64,000 bases of DNA, taken from Plumapathes pennacea. Lineage: Eukaryota > Cnidaria > Anthozoa > Antipatharia > Myriopathidae. Shown piece by piece: positions 36,754 through 49,376 of the stretch (its first letter is position 1; the number at the start of each line of letters is the position of its first letter). A program made the position numbers and the translations under genes. The DNA lies in the NCBI GenBank assembly GCA_964036295.1, contig OZ038464.1:14680001-14744000 (forward strand), read 5' to 3'. The notes below the pieces were generated by a model. It was given only the letters and a program-made list of their open reading frames with translations. It was not told where the DNA came from and searched no databases.

Positions 36754-36776
36754 GGGGGGGGGGGGGGGGGGGGGGG
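36754..36776 (+). repeat. 23-base G run
   Basis: Uninterrupted poly-G after a short GT run; likely length-variable. Confidence 0.9.
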
Positions 36777-36936
36777 TGTCACATTTTGCATCGAACTTCA
36801 AGAAAGAATGTCAAGAATGATTTAGGAAATCTTAATGCGTTTGCTATGGTTTTAAGGCAACTACTAATTTGACAAAAAGCGTCATGTATATATACTATTC
36901 ACGATCCAGTGCTTCCAACTGTCTGAGATAACATAA

Positions 36937-37198
36937 TACGTTGGTTGTGATTGCCCGGTTAAGAGTAGTCTTCAGTAAGACTGGTGTTTATGGCTGGCAT
37001 TTCGACTACCTGAGCGGAAGTCATCTTCAGAGTCAATTAGAAACCTCTTTACTCGATTTTGAAGATGATCTCCGTTCAGGCAGTCTAAACATCAGTCACC
37101 AACAACAGTCTTCCTGAAGACTACTTTCACTTACTGTAGACGATCATAACCAACATAATTATACTGTTCAAACTCCAGGGTTTCAAATAATTTGGCAA
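36937..37198. mobile_element. PLE-derived hairpin without coding body
   Basis: Two inverted arms (36939-37031 and 37060-37157) match the arms of the two PLE fragments, with only about 28 bp between them. The tail 37165-37194 resembles the PLE end TTCACACTCCTGGGTTCAAA. It lies about 600 bp upstream of gene 2. Confidence 0.7.
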
Positions 37199-37781
37199 GC
37201 TAACATAACAATACTATTTGTGTGCAGGTATATACATTATATATCCCAAGTCACAACTTCTGTGTGCCTCGTAAATTACACTTAGATGAGGTCGTTGCAT
37301 TGGGATGTGATCTAGTAAACATCTGTAAGACAGGCGTTATTTCCTATTTTTCTGAGGGAACGTTATTGTACAGAAAATGGAAGCGAGAGGCGTTAATACG
37401 GGACATTGGTTTACAATGCATGAACTTTATGTTTGATTCAAAGGGATGAAAGTATTTAAATACTTTTGGTCAACGTCTCAGCAAAGTACTTTGTATCCTC
37501 AATTAGTCGAGGTAGAGATCAAAGTTTACTACTGACAGCACTGTATGAGGCATAGAATAAAATTTATAGGCCACTTTACATAACCTTGTTTTACGATTTC
37601 ATATTATTGTACCTAAGAGTCTGTTTTCTATACGGGGCTGTTCGGTATATATTATAAAAACACTGTACTTTATCATACCTTATTTATTCAAACTGTCGAC
37701 AGTTTTTGAAATTTTGGTAAATGTTTATGAAAGCAGTCCATTATTTTCGGGTTCTGTAGGTTAACAGATGCACAAGTCACA
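37199..37781. other. upstream region of gene 2
   Basis: A 228-bp open frame (37222-37449) has no recognised homology. TTCTGTAG (37752-37759) just before the start codon could be an acceptor from a 5' UTR exon. No TATA box is convincing. Confidence 0.4.
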
Positions 37782-38435
37782 ATGTCAAGTCTGGCTGTTT
37801 CCCTTAGAAGTTCTCCTGAAAAGACGAACGGTGCAAAGTTAAGCCGACTTATAATAGACGGTGGGAGGACAGCACTTCAGAAAGTGTTTGACAATATCCA
37901 CCCCCCAGGGACATTACAAGCGGCCCTCAACAGCCACCACAGCACTCTTCTCGCACTCCATAAGAAGAGGATACTGAACAGAACACAATGGGAACTTTTG
38001 TTTCCGCCAAGTGGAGCAGAACCTCAATCCACTGAATTTGATATAACGTTGCTGTTTGTCCTTCTCCGAAACATTTGTGGACTTAGTCCCCCAGCATCTG
38101 GATGGGACAGCAAGCCGCCTGTGACTGATACATCACGGGAAGCTAGTTTGGCGCGGATTAAATGGTTCAGAAACGAGGTTTATGGCCATGTAACATCAAC
38201 AGGTATCGATGCTGGGTCATTCAACGCGCACTGGACTGAGTTGTCAGACGCTCTAGTTCAACTCGGTCTTGACCGCACGGAGATCAATCGTTTAAAGAAT
38301 TCGCCTCTGGATGAAGACTGTTTTCTAAACCTGTTGTCGGAATGGAAGATCCAGGAGGACGACATCAAAACGAAGCTTGAGGAACTGAAGAAGCTTGAGA
38401 GCGTGAACAGTAAACTTGATGTTTTACTGTCTAAG
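37782..38435 (+). CDS. HEPN-domain exon, gene 2 (DZIP3-type HEPN)
   Basis: 218 codons from ATG (A at -3) to the phase 0 donor GTTGGT (38436). It encodes the DZIP3-like HEPN domain known from many invertebrate signalling proteins: SSPEKTNGAKLSRLIIDGG, then LNRTQWELLFPP, FDITLLFVLLRNICGLSPP, and the active-site-like stretch WFRNEVYGH. Arg130-x5-His136 fits the Rx4-6H motif of HEPN ribonucleases. After the domain comes a charged helix (EDDIKTKLEELKKLESVNSK), probably coiled coil. It splices in phase 0 to the kinase exon. Reading beyond the donor gives 22 more codons to a stop, which I take as intron. HEPN identity is strong; RNase activity is inference from the motif. Confidence 0.88.
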
Positions 38436-39536
38436 GTTGGTATAGAAGTTTGGTCTCATAAACACCAAAAGTATTCATACGTACGAATTGTAAAACAAAC
38501 TTAGAATATTGTCTTTAGGTGGATAAGAGCGTTGTCACATAATTCCATTATGCACTGGCAATTATGATAATTACTGCACATTGGCTGCGTCTGTCGTAAC
38601 TGGAACAGTGTGTAACGTATTTTAAACAGAACCTTTCAATAATTAATGTTAACCTCAGGTCAAGCTTCTACTTAACGAGTCCATAGTTCTCAGCCCAATG
38701 TCATGCCTCTCGTCATGTTTCATTTAAAGTCATGTTTCATTCCAAATTTTGTCACCAACTTATTGTTGCGTCATGGCCAATAAAATATTATCAGAGCACA
38801 GCGTAGTTACTCCGGAACTGTGTTTTTAGAAGAATGGAAACAAGTTCCATAGTTTGAAGCATGCGGTAATCAACCCAGTATTTGATCCAGGATTAGGCCC
38901 TTCTTCATTTTTGTGTTCTGGTCTCTTTTAAGGAAGGGTTCCTGTCGCAGATTTCCACTGTAACTCATTTGACATGATACTAGAAATTGCCAAGTATTGA
39001 CTGAGTGTTTTTCTCGCATAACGTTCAGAATGATGATGGTTTTTCACCGTTTAGTCAATTCTAATTGCATCTTAAAGTCACTTTTACCTATTCTCTTGCA
39101 TTCATGATCTATAGGAAGACGCCAAGTTTTAGAAAAATACTCTGCAGGCTATGCCTTTCTTGCACTGATTAAAAGTAGCGTAACAGTTTCGTTTGGAAAG
39201 TTAAATTACAAATGAGTTCCCGTTTTCAGGCAAGGGGTGTTATGAAAGGTTTTGTCGACACGCTGGAGGAAACGTTTTTAGTGCTTTTCGATGAATCTGT
39301 TGGCGTATCGTAGGATGTAGTTTGCTTTCGAGCGCTACTACGGTACGACCATAATGACAATATATTATTCGTAGATCTTTTAATGTCACAAGTACAGACA
39401 GGCTTTACCAGAAATCCGACCAAAAAAATAACACTTCAATTTAATTCCGGTTTCATCGAGAAAAGCCCCTGTTGAAACTTTGCACTAAGTGAGTGCGCGC
39501 TATTTCACCACGACTAATGCATTCCTTTTATTTTAG
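38436..39536. other. intron between HEPN and kinase exons, gene 2
   Basis: No other feature seen. It ends in ATTCCTTTTATTTTAG. Confidence 0.6.
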
Positions 39537-40346
39537 AATGAAGGATTTGTCGGTGATATCGAATGTCAAGAAGATGAAGCACACGTGATTGGCAAGGGAA
39601 GCAAAGGCACTCTAGTGTATTCAGGAAAGTTTTTACCTTCTGGCCAGAGTGTAGCTGTCAAACGGATGTTCGCTGGAATGTTTGACCTGAGAGAAGCCAT
39701 TCGACTGAGACAGCTGGAGCACCCAAACATAATCCAGTGCTTTGCAGTTGAGAAGAGGGGTGACTTCATCTATTTGGCACTAGAGCTCTGCAAAAAAACA
39801 CTGAGAAGTTGCATGGATGAGAACGACTTTATGAGGAAGGACAGTGGCGTTCAGAGGCTTAAGTGCCTGAAAGAAATCACCGCAGCGGTAGAATACCTGC
39901 ATAAGCGTAAAATCTGTCATCGTGACATCAAACCGGACAACATACTGTTGTCAGTCTCGGATCCCAAGCGGTTTGTTTTAGCCGATTTCAACACTTCAAA
40001 AGAAGTAAGTTCAACTGAGTCAGCCTCAACGCAATTTGGTTGTGCCGTTGGAACCCCCGGGTACATAGCGCCTGAGATGTACAGGCCTGGTGAAACAGTA
40101 ACTGCCAAGACTGATATATTTTCACTTGGATGTGTGTTCTACTTTACTCTTACAGACAAAAGTCATCCCTTTGGTTCAGTACAACATTTGAAACGATGCC
40201 AAGCAAATATCAATAGTGGTCAGGATCCAACTCTTAAGGAAGCTGAATTCCTTGAGCACACCTGGATCAGATACATCATTGAAGCAATGGTTTTGATTCA
40301 TCCTGATGAGCGGCCAAACGCTACAGATGTCATGGAAGCTCTCGAG
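39537..40346 (+). CDS. kinase-domain exon, gene 2 (IRE1/RNase L-like)
   Basis: 270 codons, phase 0 in and out. Glycine loop GKGSKG (19-24), lysine in VAVKR (K42), HRDIKPDN (128-135) with Asp130, and Asp150 in ADFN in place of DFG. Then GTPGYIAPEM, and KTDIFSLGCVFYFTLT with SHPFGS, as in the IRE1 family. It ends ATDVMEALE before GTATTA. No KEN domain follows. Its protein is clearly paralogous to the kinase at 1948-2745, and both carry DFN, so this feature predates the duplication. It lies between the HEPN exon and the linker exons, placing the kinase in the middle of the protein. A phosphotransfer or nucleotide-sensing role is inferred. Confidence 0.92.
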
Positions 40347-40515
40347 GTATTACAATATTTTTACTTCCTTGTTTTAGCTTCTTAAACTATTATATTGTGC
40401 AGTTGTCTGGAGTATATTTTAGGACTAAGAGTTTTGATTAGCCTAGTGAAATTAATCTACGTGTAAATTGATCTTAAGCATTTCATCTTTTCCTGTCTCT
40501 TATTCTTCATACCAG

Positions 40516-40591
40516 AAACCAGGAGATAGTTTCAAGATGCTCAGCAAAAATAGATTACAAACAGTCGCAAAGGAAAGAAGCACTACGACAG
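40516..40591 (+). CDS. linker exon 3, gene 2
   Basis: 76 bp after CATACCAG, phase 0 in and phase 1 out, before GTAGCG. It reads KPGDSFKMLSKNRLQTVAKE, then RSTTT. Matches 3524-3626 of gene 1 at its start. A basic, flexible linker. Confidence 0.7.
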
Positions 40592-41035
40592 GTAGCGAAA
40601 GATTTGTAGAGATTTCTCCATTTTATACAATTAGATAACCATTTCTGGAATAGCCTTGTAACAATTTTTTGTCACAATGAATCTAGTGTCGAGTATTAAA
40701 AGCCGTAAAACCGGAAGGACGAGTCGAGGGATTTCATCAAAGCAAATACTGATCGAGTTTTCAGGTTTTCGGTACGCAACGAATCCCAGGATACCGGGTT
40801 GTATTCACGAAGAGGTCCATCACGCCCTAGAGTACTAATCGCAACACTGCCTCGCATTTTGTAGGGGCCGGTTTAGGCCAGCGCGGTAACCTTAATTATA
40901 TGTATTGTGTGAATATTTAAAAATATATATTTTGTCTTGACTTAGGATCTTCTATATTTGTTGTGTACTCGGCTAATGTTTTCCTTTATTTTCTTTCATT
41001 TTACGTGTGATTTCTGTTTGATGTTCAACATGAAG
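40592..41035. other. intron, gene 2
   Basis: Nothing recognised. Confidence 0.5.
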
Positions 41036-41134
41036 GAGATGGTTCCACGACGAACAGTGACATGAAATTTCCTGCAAGAGTCGAAGAGAAACGAAGCACT
41101 CTAGGAGCAGCGGGACGGATCTCAGCTGGGATCG
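41036..41134 (+). CDS. linker exon 4, gene 2
   Basis: 99 bp, phase 1-1, after AACATGAAG and before GTAAGG. It reads DGSTTNSDMKFPARVEEKRS, then TLGAAGRISAGI. A polar linker, no domain recognised. The acceptor has a weak pyrimidine tract. Confidence 0.6.
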
Positions 41135-42434
41135 GTAAGGATTCTTCTATTTTATTGCATTGTTTCAGGGATGAAATTTTTACTGCGCAATTCTGAGTTC
41201 GGTCTTGTTTCTGCATACTTTGCAAAGGATCAGCGGAGTGATTCATCAGTCTGCCAACCAAGTTTTATTAACAGTTGGCCCACCAGCATATCTCGCCTCC
41301 CTAACTGCGCATCATATTTTTGTGATTATAACGATAGCTCAAACAAACTAGAGTACAAATTTGGACGCTGAGAATAAATTTATACCGACTAAATGTTTGC
41401 ACTTTAACATCACTGCTTTCGTTGCCATCATGACAGTACTCGTTCTTTTTGTCTACTGCCCTTGCGCAAGTAGACACTATGCTATCGAGTGTGTAAGTAA
41501 TGTAATGTGAGGTAAGAATCAATAAATGGTCGCGCGCTAATATTCGGAACTAATAAAAAGCAGCAATGGTTTGTTCGTGAAAACGATTGCCGACCGTATG
41601 TCAATTTTACCACTGGCCAGAATGTTTGCGGATAAAACCCATGCCGTCACAAAGTTCTTTGCGATTTCAATTTGGCTTGAATCACAGCTTTTAAAAATGT
41701 TTATGTCGAAGACCTTCGAATGAAATTCTAGGCAAACAATACAATTCAAGTCAAGTGTGAACGCAAAGAAAGGATAAAAATGAAAATACGTCACAAAACC
41801 TTTTGTACGGTCTTTCCTTACACTTGACTTGTAAAATTTGAAGCGATGCAAGGGAGGTGGGAGCTAATGCGTACACTACTCGTGGTAAATGCCAATTTTT
41901 TCATGCAAAAAAATGTAGTAGACACATACCTTCCGGCGCCTATTTCTTGGCAGTGAAAAGGCAAGTTTATGGTACTAGTTTACTTTGGTCCTCGAGGATT
42001 TTTTTAAGGGAGTCAGGAAAAAATCTTCCCAAAATATACAGTAAACAACTAAAGCGCATCGGTCCCTGATGCCAACGAAGCAGTTCAGAAGGGCGTGGCA
42101 ATTCGGAGAACTTTAAGGTTCAGTTGGACAAATTCATATTTTCCTTTTTTCTTTCACTTAAACAATCCTATGGCAAAATCAGACATCTGCTGAATTACAG
42201 TTGCACATGGCTTCACCCTGAAGTAACACTGAAACAATTTAATTGCAAACTGTAGTAGATGTTCAAAACCATAAGACATTCGTCTGATTGAAAACTTCTT
42301 TTCTTCTACTTCACATTGTTTGAGTGTTGATTGAGACTTGACTGACATCTATAACTACTGAAGGTAGAATATGATAAGATACAACATCCACTAAACAGGA
42401 AACTAATGAAAAGTCCTACCTCTCTCCTCTTCAG
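41135..42434. other. intron, gene 2
   Basis: Around 41455-41640 it matches 1-180 of the window. No exon is supported. It ends in TCTCTCCTCTTCAG. Confidence 0.5.
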
Positions 42435-42521
42435 ACGGGATTTTCAAGAAAAATAAGAAAGATCAGCGACCTGAGCCGGGAGAAGGTGTAGCAACAGCTT
42501 ACCAGGACAATGCCCGTGTCG
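42435..42521 (+). CDS. linker exon 5, gene 2
   Basis: 87 bp, phase 1-1, after an excellent pyrimidine tract and before GTGAGG. It reads DGIFKKNKKDQRPEPGEGVA, then TAYQDNARV. A lysine-rich linker that might act as a nuclear localisation signal (KKNKK), which is speculative. Confidence 0.7.
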
Positions 42522-43513
42522 GTGAGGATTCAAATATATTCCTTTGTTGCACTACAGATCATTTTCTGAAACTCGTACTTTCCTTTTTTTGCGCTCTTTC
42601 TTTATTGTGGTGGGCGTAACCACGATTCAGTAGCATGTTGCAAGCTTAACTTCGTGTCGAGTTACTTGTTTGTCGATTATCGTCCGAGATTCTGAATCGG
42701 CAAATCACAGGAAAAACAAGGTCAGCAGTGACAGATTAACTTCCCACCGTCGTCATTGAGGTCAGCCGTGCTCGATCTTGAGGCAGTCTCTGTTAACACA
42801 ATTGTACAGTATGTCGATATGTGTCTGTACCACTCTTTCCTTCGACATCAGATCCGATTCAAGGGTCGCCATGTTGAACATGCAACACGCCTAAAACAAT
42901 TCCGAAAATCGTCATTTTACATCCAAAACCAATTGAAGGGAAAAATGAATAAATGAGTTTGGGGTAAAACGTGCGAAACTGTGTTTGAACGGAATGCGAC
43001 ATGCGGAACCAGTTTATATTGAAATGCACTGTCAGGAGTTATTGCTTCTGCCTTTCGCAGTCTAATCTAATAGCAGGCTTGATCTTTTGTCTTTTCTAGA
43101 GTTTATGCGACAGTACGGTGCAGTGATCGATGCATAGTAGCCTGTTGAAAGCTTGATACCTTGTTGAATTAGGTTGTCTATTTCACCCCAGAAACAGGAG
43201 TCGGCAAATCGCAAGAAAATCAAGGCTGACAACGTCTACAGAGAAATTTCCAGTTATCATTTGGGGTAGTTCATTCGCCGTCATTTCTCACCTGGTTAAA
43301 TCTTGCTATAGAACCGGGACCATTTCAGTCCAGACGTAGTCTTGAAATTTTCACACACCAAAAATAACTCCAGATAACAAGTGACAACAAGTCATGTGTG
43401 ATACGAGTAACGGCCAAACTCTAATAACTGATGTCAGGAAAATGTGACACGAAATAGTTGTTGTTTCTCATCTTTTGTAATAATACTCCTTTTTCTTAAT
43501 CTTTAATTTTCAG
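42522..43513. other. intron, gene 2
   Basis: Alignable with the gene 1 intron at 5.13-6.60 kb from about 42.87 kb onward. No exon is supported. Confidence 0.5.
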
Positions 43514-43723
43514 AGAAGCCTTCCGCTCATCAGTTCATCGAAACTGATGCTAAAGATTGGAGCACATTTCATCACGCATGCGCTCGAGGGAATGTAAAGT
43601 TGATTAAGATGCATCTGCAGAAAGGAGTGGACATCAATCTTACCACTAATAACGGCGAAACCCCACTGTTGTGTACAGCACTTAATGGCCATGTTGATGC
43701 AATCAGCCTTCTACTTTCCGAAG
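43514..43723 (+). CDS. two-ANK exon, gene 2
   Basis: 210 bp, 70 codons, phase 1-1, after TAATTTTCAG and before GTACCG. It reads KPSAHQFIETDAKDW, then two ankyrin repeats (STFHHACARGNVKLIKMHLQ and NNGETPLLCTALNGHV). Same length and borders as 6604-6813. The split first codon joined to the previous exon gives Glu. First ANK exon of gene 2, ahead of the array. Confidence 0.87.
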
Positions 43724-46379
43724 GTACCGTATGTTTTTCGTCCTTTTTAGCAATACACTGTAAAATAATGTACAAGATGTGTGGCAGGTTAGGAGCAGTA
43801 CTGAAGCAAATTGTGGAACCACTCAAGGAAATGTAGCAAAATAAATGTAAAGTCATGGATCGAGTTATGGAAATAGAAAATAATGTTAGTGACATGTATT
43901 TGTGAATTCAAAGTGCATAGTTATCAAATCGAAGGTAACTGGCTGGCTTTTCAGCAGTTTGTATTCCTCGCGTCTTTCGCACCTTTCCACATCAATTGAA
44001 CTCGCCAAACGATACAATCTGTTTTGTCTGTGTGCCGTTTGTCGTTGTCATCCAAGTTGTTGATACTGACTTTATCTAAAAGAGTTTAATCACCGCTGTC
44101 CGGCTAAATTTGTGTATCCATCTCGTCGCTAAGGGGCAAGGAGAGAGTGACTGTAATAACCTGCAGTTATTCTATTTATAACCGTGTTCCGGGATTCCAG
44201 CTCCTGTTATAACCTCTGCAGGTTGGCCAATTATGACACACCATATCAGCCACACGGCGTAACACTGCGCGCAGTGTTGGAAATTAAAGTAGAAGCATCT
44301 TCTACTTCCGCAACATTGCACGCAACAATTACACAGTGTTTCCATCCAATTGCGTGCAGCATTGCGCGGGACAACTGCGTCGTGTGTCCCATAGTGTTAA
44401 AACTTTATGAAGTATCAACTTTTTACGAGATGGCAGCATGAATATAAGAGTGCTGTTGATAAGTGTTTACAAAAGTCCCCTCGCAGCAAGTTACAGCAAA
44501 AAAAATTTAAACGTATTAAAATATGACAAAGTGTTCGCTGTACCACCCGCCTGGATTTCAATTAAAAAGGGCGTTGTACTTTTTGAAGTATTTCTAAAAA
44601 AGAAGAAAATGTTTTGACTTCGTTGAACCCTCAATTTGTTGCGCCCTGTTAAAATCTGGAAACTCGTAATAAAGTGGAAGCCATTTCGTTTCATGACCGA
44701 GTTGTTGGTCTAGTAGCTGTACAAGAGTGGATGTTATCTATACAGTACGTTACTCGATTCATTGATTTTCTTTAGGGCTACAATCGCAATATGCCAACTG
44801 GAGGTTTTGCAGCCGGCTCTAGCAACACTCGAGAATGTGAATTGAGCTTTTAACCAAAACAAAAAATGTTTTCGCAAAAATTGCGCAAACGTATGTTAGC
44901 GACGTTGGATTAGATGCACTTTAACAATCCAAGTGTAGATGCGGTCTCACACCTTTAATTTAAGTTGTAGCCATTCGACGACCAACTGCCGTGAGAAATA
45001 GAGGTCGGTATTAAAACTGCAGAGATGCGACAGTCGAAGTATAGAAGCAGTTTCCACAACCTTCGGGCCTACAGGGCTTTCAAAATGTTTCTTTCAGTCG
45101 ATTATAGTTGACAAAGACTTCTTTTGTAATACAACGGTTAGTGAATACAATTGAAGAAGAGCATTCAGTTAAAAAACAAGACAGACTAGTATTGAAGCGA
45201 AGACTGGAATAATCGTGGCCTCTGATTAGAATTAAGTGTTTGAAGTCAAACTGTCAAAATTGATTCATAAAAAGACAAGTCACGCATTACTCAGATTTAC
45301 TCGGTGGGTAACCGTTTTGCTTCTAAGCTCATGCAGAGTCGCTCAACCTTTAAGAACCAAGTGTATGAGTGTTGTAATGATAAATTTATAGTTTAATCAG
45401 GTTTCATTTAAGCAAGGTGTCAAAAACCAAGTTCTCTATACTGTGTGATTTATTTCTGGCGAGAAACTGGAAGTCTCCCGGAAGTTCCGCTCTTGTCCTT
45501 GCTTTCCATTTTAGTTTATTCTGCTCTCGACCCAACTAACGCCGCGAGCTCACTGGCAACGCCAGTTTAGTTGTATGTTTGAATGAACATTTTTTTGTCC
45601 TGTAAATGTTCCAAGTAAAGAATGAGTGAATATCACAAAAGGCCAGTACACGGTTTTAAAAAGCCGACTAATAATTTATACGGGATTAAGCATATCTCTT
45701 CTTTCAAAGGCTGATTAAATTAATCCTGGATTTAGTTCTAAACACTTAAGATACTTTTTAAGCCTGAAAACAAGAATTTGTGCTCCCAATTTAAATCGCG
45801 GCTTCGTCGATATGTATAGAGTAGAACCAGAGTTTTAGTTAGTATTTGATCAACTACGAGCATCAGACAAAGAAATTGATTAATCCTGAGCTAGTTTAAT
45901 CGAGCCTTGTAGAAAACTTAATCACTGACGTGCTTGGAACAGCTATAGGCTCAGTGTTATAGAATTTTGCTATCGTTAAAAATGTTTCTGCAAAAATTAC
46001 TGCTTACAAAACTACAGGTTTTTGAAACTAACAGTCGTGTCTTTTTTTCGGAATTCTATGTACATCACAAAAAAAAAATCCTCGAGAATTAGCAGTTTGT
46101 GAAACAAAGTAGGACAGTAAGAAGCCTTAATCAGCGGGATTCGGCGGAATTAATAAGTGGATTTGAGAAGTGTTATTTTACTTACAATACAGAGTCGTAA
46201 CTGCTATTCGTCCTATTCCTCGATTTCTTTGAGTTTCTTTCTTTCTTTTTCCTCAATAAAGAAAAAATATTCATATTTATGACCCATCAAATATTTCCCC
46301 CCGCGCGTGATTGGTAGAATCGTGACACGTGGCACGGATAATTGTCCTTGACATTATCTGTTCCTCGAAGCTCACAGTT
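43724..46379. other. intron, gene 2, with diverged array remnant
   Basis: 43.98-45.15 kb matches 6.95-8.11 kb of gene 1, including the hairpin at 44267-44325. 45921-46250 is a diverged copy of the array intron (GTGCTTGGAACAGCTA, CCTCGAGAATTAGCAGTTTG), so an old unit has decayed here too. No coding exon remains in it. Confidence 0.55.
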
Positions 46380-46786
46380 GCCATATATATATATAATAAC
46401 AAATGTATAATAATAAATAATAATAATAGTAACTAATAATACATTTTTACATCCGTTAACGACTACCTTTGAATATGAAGTAAATCTTTTTTTTTCTGAG
46501 TTTAAACTTTGTCGAATTGAGCGGATGTCCCGACTCTGCCTGGCAAGTTTGCTTGTCAAGGGGCCCACCAAAATATCTCAGCCTCGCGAACTGCGCATGA
46601 GTGTGAACTTTTTTTTTTTTTAATCTCCTATAATACCAAGAGAAATATTATGAGTTAAACAAACCTTCACCAACCGGCGATGTAGCTTTAGAAATTCTAA
46701 GATTAAGGCTCTTTTACCAGAATCCAGCCTCTTACGCAATGAATGTGAGTTCACATTTAAAGTTAATTACTTTGCTTTTATTCAAG

Positions 46787-46984
46787 GTGCTAATCTTCAT
46801 GCTGTTGGGTATGACGGTCGGAACGCCCTTCACTATGCGTGTCTGTCTCGTGATGTGGCGACGATACAATTGTTTTTGGACAAAGGATTTAAGATTGAGT
46901 GCGTTGACAAGGAACATAGCACCCCACTGCTGCTTGCAGCGCTAACAGGCCATGCGAACACTGTAACTTTCCTGCTGTCAAAAG
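46787..46984 (+). CDS. array exon B1, two ANK repeats
   Basis: 66 codons, phase 1-1, after TTCAAG and before GTAAAA. Most distinct exon of this array: Asn3, hairpin AVGYDGR, Leu20-Ser-Arg22, second hairpin DKEHST, and Thr54. Confidence 0.87.
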
Positions 46985-48068
46985 GTAAAAGGTCCATCTA
47001 AGCAAGTGTTGCAAGTGAAAAGGGTTATTGTCGGTTTACGTGGAGGTCCAAAATACCGGTAAACCGTGGATTAGATCACTTCCAATATTGTGACGTTTTT
47101 GAGCAGATTTTTGGCGATTTTTGGATTAAAAAACATGGTGTTTTCGTTATTAAAAAGCCAAGTGGTGTCAACATCCTGGTGTAACGCGTAGTGTCACTTA
47201 TGCAGAGCCGGGACTGAACTTGGTATATTAAGATATTCGACGATATATAGTTCGGCGACATAGACCAAAAGAGACTGAGGAGCGTGACGCCTCGACTTGT
47301 GACCAAGACTTTCACATTTCGAGGCTTAGCGAAGAGAAAAAAATTAAATTAAACACCTAATATAGGAGCAACCTACTCATGCTTGGAACAGCTAGGTTCA
47401 GAGTGTTACTTATAAAATTTTGTACATCCCTAAAAAGAAAACCCTCGAGAAGTAACAGTTTATGAATTATAGTAGGATACTAAAAGCCATCATGAGGGGG
47501 ATTTGACGCTATTAATAAATCGCTGTGAGAAGTGGTGTTTTAGCTTACTAGATACGGAGTCGTAACTGCTACTGATCATACTAAGTCCTTTTTTTGTGCT
47601 TGATATTATTTTAACCACTGGTGAATTTAAGTGAGAAGATGTAATACGCGCCATTAGAAAGGAGCAGGGGAAAGTAAAGAAGGAATTATTTAGCCACTTT
47701 TACAGTCATGAGAAGTAGCTAATAAAACTTTTTGATTTCCGTTAACGACTGCTTTTGAACATGAAGTAAATCTTTATTCTGAGTTAATTTTTTTGTCGAA
47801 TTGAGCGGATGTCCCGACTCTGCCTGGCAAGTTTGATTGTCAAGTGGCCCGCCAAAATATCTCAGCCTCGCCAACGGCGCATGAGTGTGAACGTGGTTTT
47901 TATAAACCTCCTATAATACCAAAAGAAATATTATGAGTTAAACAAACCTTCACCAACCGGCGATGTAGTTTTAGAAATTCTAAGATTAAGGCTGTTTTAC
48001 CAGAATCCAGCCTTTTACGCAATGAATGTGAGTTCACATTAAAGTTAATTACTTTGCTTTTATTCAAG

Positions 48069-48266
48069 ATGCTGATCTTCATGCTGTTGACTGCTTCGGT
48101 CGGAACGCCCTTCACTATGCGTGTCGATCTGATGATGTGGCGACGATACAATTGTTTTTGGACAAAGGATTTAAGATTGAGTGCGTTGACAAGAATGGTG
48201 CCACCCCACTGCTGCTTGCAGCGCTAAAAGGCCATGCGAACACTGTAACTTTCCTGCTGTCAAAAG
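48069..48266 (+). CDS. array exon B2, two ANK repeats
   Basis: 66 codons, phase 1-1. The split codon is Asp instead of Gly (exon begins ATGCT). Hairpins AVDCFGR and DKNGAT; Arg20, Lys54. Confidence 0.87.
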
Positions 48267-49376
48267 GTAAAAGGTCCATCTAAGCGAGTGTTGCAAGTGA
48301 AAAGGGTTATTGTCGGTTTACGTGAGTTGGATAGAAATTTGTGGTTTTGGAGGTCCAAAATACCGGTAAACCGTGGATTAGATCACTTCCAATATTGTGA
48401 CGTTTTTGAGCAGATTTTTGGCGATTTCTGGATTAAAAAACATGGTGTTTTCGTTATTAAAAAGCCAAGTGGTGTCAACATTCTGGTGTAACGCGTAGTG
48501 TCACTTATGCAGAGCCGGGACTGAACTTGGTATATTAAGATATTCGACGATATATAGTTCGGCGACATAGACCAAAAGAGACTGAGGAGCGTGACGCCTC
48601 GACTTGTGACCAAGACTTTCACATTTCGAGGCTTAGCGAAGAGAAAAAAATAAAATAAAACACCTAATATAGGAGCAACCTACTCATGCTTGGAACAGCT
48701 AGGTTCAGAGTGTTACTTATAAAATTTTGTACATCCCTAAAAATAAAACCCTCGAGAAGTAACAGTTTATGAATTATAGTAGGATACTAAAAGCCATCAT
48801 GAGGGGGATTTGACGCTATTAATAAATCGCTGTGAGAAGTGGTGTTTTAGCTTACTAGATACGGAGTCGTAACTGCTACTGATCCTACTGAGTCCATTTT
48901 TTTTTGTGCTTGATATTATTTTAACCACTGGTGACTTTAAGTGAGAAGATGTAATACGCGCTATTAGAAAGGAGCAGGGGAAAGTAGAAGGAATTATTTA
49001 GCCACTTTTACAGTCATGAGAAGTAGCTAATAAAACTTTTTGATTTCCGTTAACGACTACTTTTGAACATGAAGTAAATCTTTATTCTGAGTTAAATTTT
49101 TTGTCGAATTGAGCGGATGTCCCGACTCTGCCTGGCAAGTTTGATTGTCAAGTGGCCCGCCAAAATATCTCAGCCTCGCCAACGGCGCATGAGTGTGAAC
49201 GTGGTTTTTATAAACCTCCTATAATACCAAAAGAAATATTATGAGTTAAACAAACCTTCACCAACCGGCGATGTAGTTTTAGAAATTCTAAGATTAAGGC
49301 TGTTTTACCAGAATCCAGCCTCTTACGCAATGAATGTGAGTTCACATTAAAGTTAATTACTTTGCTTTTATTCAAG

